Both the position numbers and the translations under genes were made by a program. From positions 188,001 through 252,000 of the forward strand of contig JAQGDQ010000078.1 of the NCBI GenBank assembly GCA_030141605.1: a stretch of 64,000 nt of DNA, in the 5' to 3' direction. Within the stretch, counting starts at the first letter, position 1, and every line of letters begins with the position of its first letter. Shown one piece after another: positions 35,574-47,399 of this stretch. The notes beneath the pieces were generated by a model, which saw nothing but the letters and a program-made list of their open reading frames with translations, was not told the DNA's origin and ran no database searches. This DNA is from Tubiluchus corallicola. Its lineage: Eukaryota; Priapulida; Priapulimorpha; Priapulimorphida; Tubiluchidae.

Positions 35574-37340
35574 ATCGTAGACATTGGCTGTTTTCCCATT
35601 TTCAATGCTTTCCTACAGTTTTCGATGATTTTTGTTTATTTTTTGAAAGCGGCAACTGCGCAAGTTTTTATTTTCCTTCTAATCTAGAATTTACATACTA
35701 CTGTCATTTCGTGGGAAATTCGATGGAGATTGGGGAATGACTGGCTTCCTTTGATTTTGTAGTAGTTTTATTGTAGTAATATTGATTTATTGATTTACTA
35801 TAGTATTTTGTGTATGTATGACGTAGTAGTTTTTATTGTACACATGTTTTCATATGTTTTTACTCGGAATAAAGTTTATCTATTTTATCTATTTATCTGT
35901 CTGTCTGTCTGCCTGTCTGTCTGCCTGTAATCAGGGCGAAAAAACATCTTGAGTGATTATCGTGTGAGCATCTAGGTTTCAACTACCAAGTTAAGCAACG
36001 TTGGGTTTCTTCAGTAAATGGATAAATAACTAGTAGGAAAGTAGTATTTACCCAGTTTCATCTGCAGTTCTATACCTCCGCCAGTTTGTGTTGTCCAGTT
36101 TTGTACGTTTGACGTAGTGTTAAAGTGGCGAATGTTCTTCAAGCCAGTTAAACTGTCAGTTTTCTTTCAGGCTTCATGAACAGACTTGCATAGCTAGTTT
36201 GGAAACTGCGGTGGATAAAATGCATTACCAAATTTAAATATTAGGAAAACAAATAATAAGATACTAAGCTATTAGTTTAGTAATTTAAGAGCCTCACTGT
36301 CAGATCTTTTTGACTGACTTTAAACAGAAAACAAGACCTTAAATTTTAAACAGAAATATACCATATAAAACCAGTCAGAAGTTAAAATTTTGTGGCGTTT
36401 AGGAAATAATCTGATGTATTATATTTCTTTTTTTACTAATCCTTGACGTTTCGTAAAAGAATCTTTCATAGATGGAAATTCACTGTGCTAAATCCTTGAC
36501 TTCTTGAATGGCATCCAAGAGAAAAGTACCAGGCGTTTGACTCGGTCACGTGACTGTGTTCGATTCGTTGTGCAAAGTCATTTTCTGAATTTCGAAGCCA
36601 TTTCTGCAAGGTTGTTTGTCTATTTCTCTTAGTTTATGTGTCTTAGTTCTGTGTTTACATTAAGTATAAACACCAGCCGGCACTTAAATATATAGGTAGA
36701 ACCAGGACCAATTTCAGCAGAAACATTAAATCAGCAAGGCAACAGCAACTCGCAGATCATCAATAGTCAGAACCAAGTCGAAGAGAACACTGAATCTCAG
36801 CTGTTGAACGCTAGCTTAAAACGGTTTCTCAAACAAACCGTTTCGTCCCATTAGCATAGAAAGCAGGAATCCTTGAAGTATGCAAATTACGTCAACCACG
36901 AGAACTAAAGTGGGCTACAAAATCGGCAAAGAAAAGGGAACGTTTCTTATAAAAACAAATCCAATTATATTCGAAAGGTTGTAGCAAGTTGGATATATCT
37001 GTCACGTTGTTTTTGTCAAGTAATTTTTTCAACAGTGTTCTAATGTTCATTTGGATGCGGTTCATAATGTCACCTCTCCCCTGATTATCTAAGAAAATCA
37101 TCCAAATGTACTTGAAACACGCACAGAAAGTCACGCAAACTATAAATCAAATTAATTCTATTATTCTTCGACAAAACCAGATTCTGAAATTTATAAACAA
37201 TAAACAATTATTTTATAAACGCAACCGTGAAATTTTTGACCTCCAAAGGTGACCGAGCCTCTATTGTTACAGCCTTTTACATTATTCTTACTCTGTTACC
37301 TATTAAGAAAGTTTATAATATAATTGTCAGTGGTGTTGAC
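35574..37340. other. Intergenic with (CTGT)n microsatellite
   Basis: A short ATCTATTTATCTGTCTGTCT run with CTGC variants lies at about 35,883-35,928. Nothing else is recognised. Confidence 0.5.
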
Positions 37341-37344
37341 GATA

Positions 37345-37711
37345 ATGATAATGATGATAATGATGACAATAATAATGATGATTTGAACAGTAAATATTGG
37401 GATAAACATTTCTCCGGACTGCTGCTGCTGCTGCTGATGATGATAATGGTTTGAGCAGTAGTCAACGTTGTGATAAACTATTCTCCAGACTGCTGCTGCT
37501 GCTGATGATGATGATGGTTCGAACAGTAGTCAACGTTGGGATAAACCGCTCTCCAAACTGCTGCTGGTGCTGCTTTTGATGATGATGATGATTTGAACAA
37601 TAGTCAACGTTGAGATAAACCATTCTCCAGAATGTTACTGCTACTGTTGCTGAAGATGATGATGATTTGAGCAGTAGTCAATATTGGGAAAAGCATTTTT
37701 CCAAACTGTTG
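37345..37711. repeat. 68-75 bp minisatellite, five units
   Basis: Units begin at about 37,382, 37,450, 37,518, 37,592 and 37,667. Each has TTTGAACAGTAGTCAACGTT, then GGGATAAACCATTCTCCA and AACTGCTGCTGCTG, then GATGATGATG. The embedded CTG and GAT triplet runs vary in length and account for the spacing differences. The first unit is preceded by a GATAATGATGA-rich stretch. Confidence 0.9.
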
Positions 37712-37959
37712 CATGCAAGTAAATACAAAGTTTGATTTGCGTTAGCACTTGTCCCTGAGGCATACTGCAAAAGGTTTGAACAGTATACGAAATAACAGAC
37801 AGACACTCACCCCTTATTTTGAGACCTTTAATTTTGGGGCGACTTATAGTAATAAATGGGGATGTGCTAACGTGGAAATAAGTCAAGACAAGAATAGTAT
37901 TCCGACACTATTGAAAATAATGTTATTAAGAAAATTAAGAAAAGTTATTTATTCAGGAA

Positions 37960-38165
37960 AATTTGGTTGAGCAAAGCTCGTTTACAACAAGGTCCTGATT
38001 GGTGGCTTTAAATTTAAAACTAAGAAAATAAATACATGTAAGGACAAAAACATAAAAATTTGCTGACATACACAAAAATCATACAAACATTGTAATTTAA
38101 AACATAAAGAAATAAACAGAAACGCAAAAAACAATGCTAAGATTACAACATAAAATAACTTATTT
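37960..38165 (-). mobile_element. Possible retrotransposon 3' UTR
   Basis: Reading right to left, a T-rich stretch leads to a conserved-looking GAGCTTTGCTCAACC-type end. Position and composition resemble the 3' tail of a minus-strand non-LTR element, but no coding part is attached. Confidence 0.25.
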
Positions 38166-38639
38166 AGTCTAATAGGTTATTAACCTACTTGATAAAATTA
38201 TCGAAGTTGAAGTAGGTTTTCTAACCCCTAGATAACTTGAACTCAATTAACACATACAGTTTGTGCTATTAAATGAATCGTAAAACGTATGACAAGGAAG
38301 TTTCAGAAATCTGTCAAGACTTGCAGCACAGCATATATGTTACTGCAAACTCAAGCACTCACTGCGTGGCATTTAACCGATAATAGCGAGTCGACTTGTC
38401 ACCATTGCCCATCAATGCAGTTCATTCAGATCATATTAAATGTTGGCAAGCCAGTCATGTGAACGACGTCAAAGCTAGCAGCTGCATCAAGAAGACAGGA
38501 TTAACGCGTAATACTCCAGGACTTCAATCTAACGTGTCACGCTGAGCTTTCGCTATATGACTGCATTTCAATATGCACTAAATGACATGGCTTCAGAGAT
38601 GCTAACAGAATTTATGGTTGCACTAATTTAATATCGTAA

Positions 38640-39120
38640 CCCTTATAGATGATACTTTGTCTGACTTTGTTTAATGCAAAATTATATGCAGACGACTGTT
38701 CTGGCAGATTCGGAGATCAAACAACTAAATCGATACATCAGTTATTTCGTTACATCGTTGGGCATGCTATTTTAAGTCTTATTTGTTTAGTAAACAATAC
38801 CGCATCGAAATTAATGCTTGTCACTCATTATGGGTAGTGTTCTACATGGTTGTGTACTTGCACCGATTTTTTTTCTATATGTACGAGGTTGTTAGCCAGT
38901 GATGCTGAGAAATGAAATGTTGACATTCAAAGCTAGCTATGCTGATGACACACAGTCACAATAGCACTTTTCATTTCGACCTCACGCAACTGAAGCTGAT
39001 CGTTCTATACATGCTATTCAAAACTGCAAAACAGCATAAAACGTTGGATGTTTTTCAACATTTGCTTTACGACTTAGCGTCTAGCAGAAAAAAGACAACA
39101 CAGCAAGTGTCTCTTACATC
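38640..39120 (+). mobile_element. Reverse transcriptase fragment of a non-LTR element
   Basis: Plus-strand translation across frames gives VNNTASKLMLVTHYG, then GSVLHGCVLAPIFFLYVRG (equivalent of GVPQGSVLGPILF-LY), then KASYADDTQS (the catalytic Y/FADD box, at 38,935-38,957), then HATEADRSIHAIQNCKTA. This is the order of RT motifs 4 and 5 in CR1/jockey-type elements. Stops and shifts show that it is dead. Both ends fade into unrecognised sequence. Confidence 0.75.
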
Positions 39121-39124
39121 GCCA

Positions 39125-39715
39125 TATTAGACTCTTTATACATAAAATAACAATGAAATTACGTAGCGCTTTAATTACTTAATTATAATAACTCGTATTT
39201 TGTGCTCTTCGTGCGTGACCGTTTTTGATTTCAATTCAGTTGGCCATTAATGACATTTTGCATTACGGCTCGTCGCATTTATACAGCTCTAATCCAGCAA
39301 CCCTGCTGTGGCCGCCAATGTTTGCTATTTCCAACTGTGCATATAGATTAACCTACAGCAAATCGATTATTTTAGCCTTTAGTTCTGTTGATACTATCTA
39401 CATTAGTGGCATTAATCTAAATTACAGGCCCACATACCGATGGTCGTGCCAAATGATTGCTTGAAATTCGGTCTGACTTCGATTATATAATCAATATAAG
39501 TAAATTGCAAATCGTATATGTTTATGATTCTTGTTCACATTAGACGAACGACGCAGTTTAACCAACAGTTTTCTCACGTAATTTCCTACAAGTAAATAAT
39601 GATGAACCTGCACTAGCTTAAGGCCTGTTTATTGATTGTTTGTTTTTTTGTTGAAATTGTTTATAGAACTTTACACAATAATGCCAGCAGTTACAAAACA
39701 CGTTTAAATATTCCT
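39125..39715. other. Non-coding segment
   Basis: It may include further decayed parts of the preceding retroelement. A 79-codon frame at 39,225-39,464 is not recognised. Confidence 0.35.
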
Positions 39716-39718
39716 TAG

Positions 39719-40180
39719 AGTCAAACTAAACCGTCACTATAAAATAAGCTTTTACAACTTGAAGTCCTACTTTCATTACGAATATTCAACTTATTTTATT
39801 ATAAACTTGCTGTAAAACTTGTTTCTTTTGATTTTTATCACTTCGTTGTTAGCGGTATTAAATTTGAAGAACCGCCATTTGAAAAACCGAGACGAATGAC
39901 GTAAGGTGTGTAGTCACGAGGCCACCAAAGATAGGTAAACGAACACCGATAAGCAAAGATGCTTTCTGCACTACGTACGTCATTCTCGCTCACTTGCGCC
40001 AAAGACGCGGAACATGGAGATCTTTACGGCACACGTTCGAAGTTCACCAGAAAAAGGTAAATTATTTTATTTATCAGCTTCCTTTGTTTAATAATAATTA
40101 TGAATTCTTTGTGTCATCACAATAATGAGTTAAAAAACTTCAATGTCTGTTGGAGTTGTATAGGCCTAAGCTTTTGAATG
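39719..40180 (+). repeat. Dispersed repeat family R3, copy 1
   Basis: Starts CACTATAAAATAAGCTTTTA and ends TTGTATAGGCCTAAGC. It aligns collinearly and in the same orientation with 62,245-62,730 over its full length. The centre is CpG-containing (GCACTACGTACGTCATTCTC; CGCCAAAGACGCGGAACATG) and is followed by CCAGAAAAAGGTAAAT, which looks like an exon end plus splice donor. Confidence 0.85.
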
Positions 40181-40530
40181 TATGAACTGTAAGGCTCAGA
40201 ATGTATTCCCGAGGCAAACAAGTAATTGTTACAATTAGAGACGAACAACAAACTTTCACAATGCGATGAACTAATTATGATCCTTAGACTGCAGCATTTT
40301 ATATGTTGTTGGAGCACCGTCCCTGTGTTTAAAGGCTCGACAAACAAAAGCGCAATTGCTTAGGAAGGCAATTCGTGATTTATTAGTGCTACACATAAAG
40401 CTAAAAACAAGGATACAAAACATACACACAGTTTTAATTGAGAAATATAGCAACACTACAGATATGAGCACTACTGATAGAAAATAACAGCAGACCTATA
40501 ACTATTTCTAAAATCATTAATAAAATAAAA
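40181..40530. other. Non-coding segment
   Basis: Short minus-strand frames only (40,117-40,347; 40,271-40,471); no domain is recognised. Confidence 0.4.
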
Positions 40531-40531
40531 G

Positions 40532-41284
40532 TGCAATTTCTTATCTCACCATGACTAATAATTCCTATTAGTATAACTTCCGTTGGTTCAATAATAGCTT
40601 TTGTTGGTGACATTTATAAGACCCTACAGTATATTGTACTCATGGCTGGAATAGGTTCACTTTTAAAATTAAAAGTGATAAAATTGAAATTAAAGAAATA
40701 AAATTTAATGCCGGCAAGGAAATACAGTAGACCCTCTGTAAGCATGTGAATGCAACTTCAGACCAACTTCAACTCTGGCCTTGCAGTAGTAAAACTACCA
40801 GTCACGTGCACACCTGAGCTTATAAAAAGGGAAGGTCTACTGTAGATCCTTGTTAGTGGTCAGCCGCATCCAGTGCAATGTGTGTTCCTCCAGCTCTATT
40901 CACACTATCAGGCTTTACCCCAAACGGGCAGGCTGAGACATTTCTTCGACATTTGGGAAAGCTGATTGTGTACTTGTACAAGTTTAATAATAAATGGTCA
41001 ATTCAGTTCCATGATCTAATTCGACGATTTTATTTTAGCCTAAATGTTTGGTTAACCTAAGTATAAACATGCAACACAACCTGTATTTAGGCTGCAGTGC
41101 TATCTTCCAAATTCTTGACACCAGTGGGGACTGCTGTCCGTTCACAACAATTAGATACGCTACTACACTTTTATTAACATGAGGTAAGACCACTGCATGC
41201 AATGTCTTATCTCACCATGACTAGTAATTCCTATTAGTATAGGTTCCGTTGGTTCAATAATAACTTTTATTGTTGACATTTATA
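40532..41284. repeat. About 80-bp direct repeats 666 bp apart (possible TRIM-like element)
   Basis: 40,532-40,619 and 41,199-41,284 are about 90 percent alike by eye: both contain TCTTATCTCACCATGACTA, AATTCCTATTAGTATA, TCCGTTGGTTCAATAATA and TTGACATTTATAA-type blocks. The 580-bp interior holds a TIR-bounded segment (40,733-40,846) and a short frame at 40,878-41,060. Terminal direct repeats around a small interior could be an LTR/TRIM-like element or a local duplication. Confidence 0.6.
40733..40846. mobile_element. Possible pogo/Tigger-like MITE
   Basis: TACAGTAGACC at the left end (40,733) and GGTCTACTGTA at the right end form perfect 11-bp inverted repeats, including a TA at each outer edge as expected for Tc1/mariner/pogo-type TA target sites. 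The CAGTAGACCCTC end resembles Tigger/pogo termini. The interior carries CACGTG and TATAAAAAGG, so it could equally be read as a small promoter-like segment. Confidence 0.45.
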
Positions 41285-41289
41285 ATGTT

Positions 41290-44200
41290 AAAATCAAATA
41301 ACTCTACTATGATATATATATATATAACATATATATATATATATATAGGTACTAAGAACATTTTTTATGATTATGAACCTAAAAAGTTTAATATATTCTC
41401 ACGCTCGAACAGTTGCTTGTGTCTTATTGATTCATACAAATGACGTCCTATTACGCACGCTTCCTGTATCTACGTAAAATAACGAATGACCTATTTTTAG
41501 ATTCGCCTTTCTTTACGTACTACAGAAGTCATTTACAAACATTTGCAAAGAACCCTACTGGCTTCCGCAGGTAAGTATTGATCAGCGACAAATATTTTCA
41601 AAGAAGCTGTAACGGATGCTAGAGTTGTTTCTTTGTCAGAACGAGTGTTAAGTGCGGGTTTCTTGCTAGCAGTGCACGTAAAGCAATTACACCTGCGTCA
41701 CCTGCGTCTGAGCTAATGAGCAACAGAAAACCAAATCTGTAATTATTACATTGATTATTTGGGCCTCAGCTGACGAAATTGCCCAATGATACCGGGTGTT
41801 TACAATCGAGTGCTTCGAGTAACATTCGTATAGCAATTATTGCCTAAATTCCTGAATTGTAAATTCAGAGCAGCCAAAAAATTCATGAGCCATCCATAAT
41901 TTCTATTGGGACATTGTTTAGGATGTAGGCTTACACATCACTCTGTCAACTGTATAAGCAAGAAGGCAACAGTCATAGTACTGCAACGGGTAAACGGTAT
42001 AAAGCTATGATTAAGTGCTCCAATTCCTTAAGAATAAACAATGGGGAAAAGGGCAAAAAATTATTGTTCTGTGACGGAGCACAGGGATAGATGGCAAGAC
42101 ATCTATTTGCGAAGCCTCGCCACCACAAAGACAGAAGTCTCGCCAGTCGCCTTGCTGCCTTTCTTTCCCACTATAAGAGTAACCAAGAGAGGCTGAGTAG
42201 CGTGAGTACTAAACCTGCTAGGAAGGCGGGCAGAAAATCCTTTTAGAGTGGTGAATGGCTCAAAAAACTGACATGTTGGGGTTTAAATCCAGAATCACGG
42301 AATTGGCAGGCATATACGGCTACCATTTGGCCTTGGTTTTGTTTAAAAACTTTAATAATCGACAGATTATTTCATTGTTAAATAAAAAACTTGAAACAAT
42401 ATTACATTTTTATTATATCCTTATCACAATTAATTACAAAATCGATTTTCGTTTACAGATAAAAATTTATTGAAAGTGGCCTTTCTTGCAAATGGCTTAC
42501 TTTTATTTTATTTAATGAATTTTTTACGGCTTCCATTTGTGAATAACTTAACTGTTGATAAACTATTTTTTATTAAGTCTAGGTACATACAGATAAATAT
42601 AGAACCTTGAAACTTTACCTTAGTTCTTACTTACAAGCACCCAAAAGCAAATAGAGAGCAATATTAACTTTTCAAGTTGTAATAATTTAACAAAAATTAC
42701 GTATATTATTGATAACAACAATTATATTGTTCATAATTTATTGCTTGCATTCTGGCATCATCATCTGGCATTGCGTAAACGTAAGCAATAAAAGGGTACC
42801 ATGTTGTTAATGACAATAGCTGCTGCTTTTTGTTGCATTATTAAGTTTCGGATTTCCCCAGTAACAAATCAGTTTCCAAGTTCCACATTCATCTGTGTCA
42901 ATAACTTCAGTTCAAATTCATATTTTTATTATTGCATGCAGTCACATAACTTTACAGAGTACAGACAAATCAATGGTAAATATTGCATTATTTTCTCATT
43001 TACAATACGCTTTTAACTACCTCCAATCAACTTAATTACCCAGTATACTTTCCCGGTGTACACATAACACTTAGCTAGTATCTAGTACAACAATATAGCA
43101 CCTTAAATGACTAAAGAATGCAAAAACTGGAGATAAAAGTGTTTTTACCATCTTGCATGTACTTATTATAAGATATTGATCCTTGCTTCTTTAATGGGTG
43201 ATTGTGTATTATATCACACAGAACCACAGACGCCACCTAGAATCAGAAATGAACAATCAGTCTGCGACAACATAATGCCTGTTTCCTGACTAAAGCTCCT
43301 CCATCACAATAAAACTTAACAAGTGACAACAGTCTTGGCTGAAAAAACGCCCATTTATTGATAAAATGCTTAATCGAATCACTGAGCGGTATCAGTTTGT
43401 CAGGACTAAACATTTCAGCGACAGAACCTATTAGATACTTAAGGGTTTCAGAAATACTCGGAAAATATAAGATCACTAAGGCGGTGATGTGATTCCTGTT
43501 TTAACAGGGAAAAACGTTTTTGCGTTTATTAAAAGCAATAATTTATTTATTGAACCATTTAGCAAAGCAAATTGCAAGAGACAAAGAAAATCTAGACTTA
43601 AAAAACATTATACATCGGAACAAAGAAATCACATAATGGTTTAAGCACAAAAAAACGCATACAACAGAGCAACATGCATACATATCACAAACTTAATATT
43701 ACATGTATTACAGTTAGTCAGTCAATCAGGCTTGCACTGAGTTATCTCACTCGGGCCTGTCTTCAAATATTTTGCGGAGCAATCTGGCATTGATTTTAAT
43801 AATTTCTACATCTTGTGATACATTTGAAAACACGAACTATTATTCGTTATTAGGAGAAATATAATGAAAGTTAAGACAGAAATCAGAAATAAGACAAAAA
43901 CATACTTACAAACCAAAATGCAATTAAGTCTAAGTGTTTTTTCTTCGGTTAAAGTCTTATCTCCTCTAAATAATTACAGATTTAGGCCTATATAGAAAAT
44001 ATTGTTCCGTCGCTGTTTGAGCATTCATTTATTCTCCAAAATGGCAATTAGGCCTAACCTAGCATTTTTGTTTTTGGCAACCAGAAATAGTAGTGCAAAC
44101 GGTTGTGTCCGAAAAAGATAGTCTGTCAAAATTATGTAAGTTTGCATGTTTGTGAAAGGTAAAAAGGTCTACCTTTCCATTTTTTCTTACCGATCATCTA

Positions 44201-44965
44201 ATTTACATATTTCTCGACTGACGTTCAATGAACATTCTGTTTTTACCAAATTGGGTCAATGCTACGCAAAAATGCACCTATCAAGATGAAATGTCCAAAA
44301 TTTTGACAGAATTTTCGGAAAAAGACCTCCTTCTTTTAGCCTTGTTTAGATTTGAAAATAAATTATACTTTATTCGTTAACAAATGAATTTGCAATCAAT
44401 AAAAATTATGCAAAAAACTACGGTAAAATCTCTGCGGAGTTGACAAACATTGTTAAAATTTCCACCGCAAAAATGCGGTGTCGTTAAGAACAGTGGTGAT
44501 ACTAATACTGAAACCCTGAATGTGACGAAAACTAAGCCTAACAGTAATCTGTCCAGCTGAACTGAAACCTTTCAATTACAACAAGAATCTCATTAGTAAA
44601 TAGTTCTTTTCTGTTTGCTCATCGAGTATGGATTTAGTCGAGGTGACTTACCTCTTTTCAGTTTAATTAGTTAAAATGGGCCGTTTGTAGTTTCATTAAC
44701 GATACCTTGACAGTTTTCAACAGCATTTATGGCACAGCATCATCCAATTTCGGCCAACACTGTGAGTAAAGAATAAATCTAATTTACGAACAGAAATCTA
44801 GCGGGGATGTAATTTCGTACATATCGTTGTAAACAGTAATTAAGCAACCATTGATTGAATCTAGCCTCTACCATGCAAAGGCTAGTAATTCCAAAATCAA
44901 TCAGCACCTTAATCGGGTTAGCGGAATCTTACTACAGTGATTATTGGCAAAGTGAGCCGTGCACA
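41290..44965. other. AT-rich intergenic sequence
   Basis: (AT)n runs lie at about 41,310-41,347. A CACCTGCGTCACCTGCGTC duplication lies at about 41,691-41,709. 43,530-43,735 is A-rich with a GTCAGTCAATCAGG end and may be a minus-strand retroelement tail. No gene is recognised. Confidence 0.45.
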
Positions 44966-44970
44966 CATAC

Positions 44971-44972
44971 TG

Positions 44973-45032
<60 letters not shown>

Positions 45033-45140
45033 GTCTCTCTCTCTCTGTCTCTCTCTCTCTTTCTTACTCACTCCCTCTCTTTTCTACTGCTTATTCTCCC
45101 TAACCCCCTCTCTACCCCCTCTCTCTCCCACCCTTCTTTC
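44971..45140. repeat. (CT)n microsatellite and polypyrimidine tract
   Basis: About 90 bases of CT with TTT and GT interruptions, followed by a further 75 bases of nearly pure pyrimidine on the plus strand. Confidence 0.95.
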
Positions 45141-45141
45141 T

Positions 45142-47000
45142 TCCTCCTCCCTTAAATGTGAGCCACGATAAAAAAGTTTTTATGGAAACGTACACTTAAC
45201 ATAAAGATATTTTCAACGTAATTAAAATAGCCTGCGTTGCTGCGATTGACATTCCTACTGTTTATATGTTTAATAGTGATAACCGAGTTGTTTACACCAA
45301 TCCTAGAATTCGTTTGTATTATAATTTCAAAATATGACACGCTGTTTAACAATGCAAAGTTTCTCCACTGCACTATTTTGAAGATTTGGCTCTTTGCATT
45401 TTAATAGAAAGTTTGCGTGAAGAATTCTCAAAAGTTTTAATTTTTCTTTGCATGTGTTCAAGTATTTTGTTTCATTTAAAAAAATACAAATTGTAGTGAC
45501 TTCCAAGGCACTCCGGCACATCTACTATTCGAAAGCAAAGGTCTGTTGAGGTAAAACAAAAGCCGCTAGATAGGTTCTCACTCGGCCCTATAATGGCAAG
45601 CACCTATTTATTGTGACCGTAGACATTTTTTAACAGGGGTGTACTTTTTTAAAGGATTTAGCGTTCGTCAAGAAAGTATTATTCTCCGTGCCTGAGACAT
45701 TTTTGATTATTTGCGACACACTCCAACTTTTCTGCTCAATTCAATTATAGATTGTAAAGAACTCTCGTGACACAAACGCAAACAAAACATACAATAATAA
45801 CAATGATAAAAATTATAATTATGCTAATGTATTTACACAAAAAACTCGAGTTGTTGTGAGTGAAGTGAGCACAGATTCAGATGAAACGAAAAATATCGAT
45901 TAAGTAACAGCTGAAACTACAATTTTGAAAAGATTTTGTTTAGCTATCAAAACAGTTTATAGATGTACATGCGCATGCGCGAAATGCTGAATATTTCAGA
46001 CAAAAATTTAGTGGTTTTGTTTAAATCTAAGCATCCTCAACGGGCAATTATTTAATATTCATTTACAGAGACTAAAGTTCTCTAAATATACCCTTCACAC
46101 CTTTAACGACTTTTTCCATTTGTATCCCAGTTTACATTACATGTAGATCTGTATATGAGCTTATTTTGCTTGTATGACATTAAAAACATGGCGAGGTCTT
46201 CACAGGATAAGTGTTTAGTGAAGGCTGCACTGTCCCGCAAAGAGTAATGAAATGACTTGGGATTGACACATATGTCCTGTCACATTGCAAAAATATTCCG
46301 GGTCTTGCATACGTACACCTACTGTGATCACATAAAGGAAGTAGTCACGGAAAATCCGCTACCAGTGGTACCCTCTCTGGCTGTACGACTGTTTACATTA
46401 ACCTGGATGTAAAAACTATGCTACAGGTAGAGTGTTTTCTGCCTAGTGTAAACGGGGTTTTAGGCACAACGAGTCGGTCTTTTGTTTTGAGTGGAAGTTG
46501 GGGAGGGGGTCTAAAAGCACTGTTAACACTAACTTAGGACAAAGCTGATTTTAAAAGCAAAAAAGTGTGAAACAAATGTGGAGGCTGCCTCAACTATGGC
46601 TGGCGTCTTCATGACTTTGAAATTACAACGAAGTGAAGCTTACCGATTTCACACGCCATTTTATTGTTCATTTCGAACCCAGCTTCGATTAATATTTTAG
46701 CTATAATTAAGAGCATTTAGATATTATAACGATTTCACCGCCTCAATCCACTATTTCTCGCTTGCAATGCAGTGCTATTGTGCAGAAATCAATTAGAACA
46801 TTAGGGGCTTGTGCGAGGAAGCCAATTTCCTTCTGGAAATTCTATGCACGTGTGCTATAATGTGCATGTCCTTTTCATTTGTGAAAGGAACAGTACAAAG
46901 CAGAGCAGGCTCGTTAGGCGCTTGGGTCTTAATTGGGCAGACACGTAAAAGGAAACATGCGGTCTGTTCTGAGGATTTTCTGTACCTACTGGTTTCCTTT
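45142..47000. other. Intergenic sequence with an isolated NRF1-like palindrome
   Basis: CATGCGCATGCGCG lies at about 45,968-45,981, but no gene start is recognised next to it. The rest of the segment is featureless apart from short frames. Confidence 0.4.
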
Positions 47001-47009
47001 TCTACTCGC

Positions 47010-47396
47010 TCTCATCTAATTATGCGCATATATAAATGCGTTAATTATAATTACTGCGAATTTCTATTGGTATTACAACGAATGCAGTTGAATAGTTTTA
47101 AGCTGTATTTCATATTTTGCATTTTCATGTTTATTTACGTTATGTACTGTTTTATCTATTTGATCAATTTGTACTCATTTTGTCAGCTGCATTTAAACCA
47201 CCACAAAATCTTTTATTTACTGAACAATTTTGTACATGCATGTTAAATTTGTATAATTTTAAGTTGTACTTCATATTTTTCATTCTTTATGTTTATTTAT
47301 ATTATGTATTGTTTTAGTACACGCGTTCTGGATGTAAAGGAGTCCATTCCTCATTCCAGCTATCGAATTTAAATAGAGGCCTTATCTTATCTTAAT
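47010..47396 (+). mobile_element. Retrotransposon 3' end with CTTAT tandem tail and internal duplication
   Basis: The segment ends AGGCCTTATCTTATCTTA, a short tandem tail typical of non-LTR elements. Within it, 47,094-47,155 and 47,256-47,317 are near copies of each other (GTTTTAAGCTGTATTTCATA / ATTTTAAGTTGTACTTCATA, both ending ATGTACTGTTTTA-like), so a roughly 160-bp unit is duplicated in tandem. No coding remnant is identified with certainty. Confidence 0.5.
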
Positions 47397-47399
47397 TCC

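Noticed and set aside
44855-45171. Overlapping Ser-Leu frames on the plus strand
   Set aside because: Translation of the (CT)n microsatellite in all three frames.
46380-46470. GTTTACATTAACC and AGTGTAAACGGGGT as possible ends of a second TIR element
   Set aside because: The match is short and the enclosed segment is under 100 bp; no subterminal palindromes like those at 11,115-12,056 are present.
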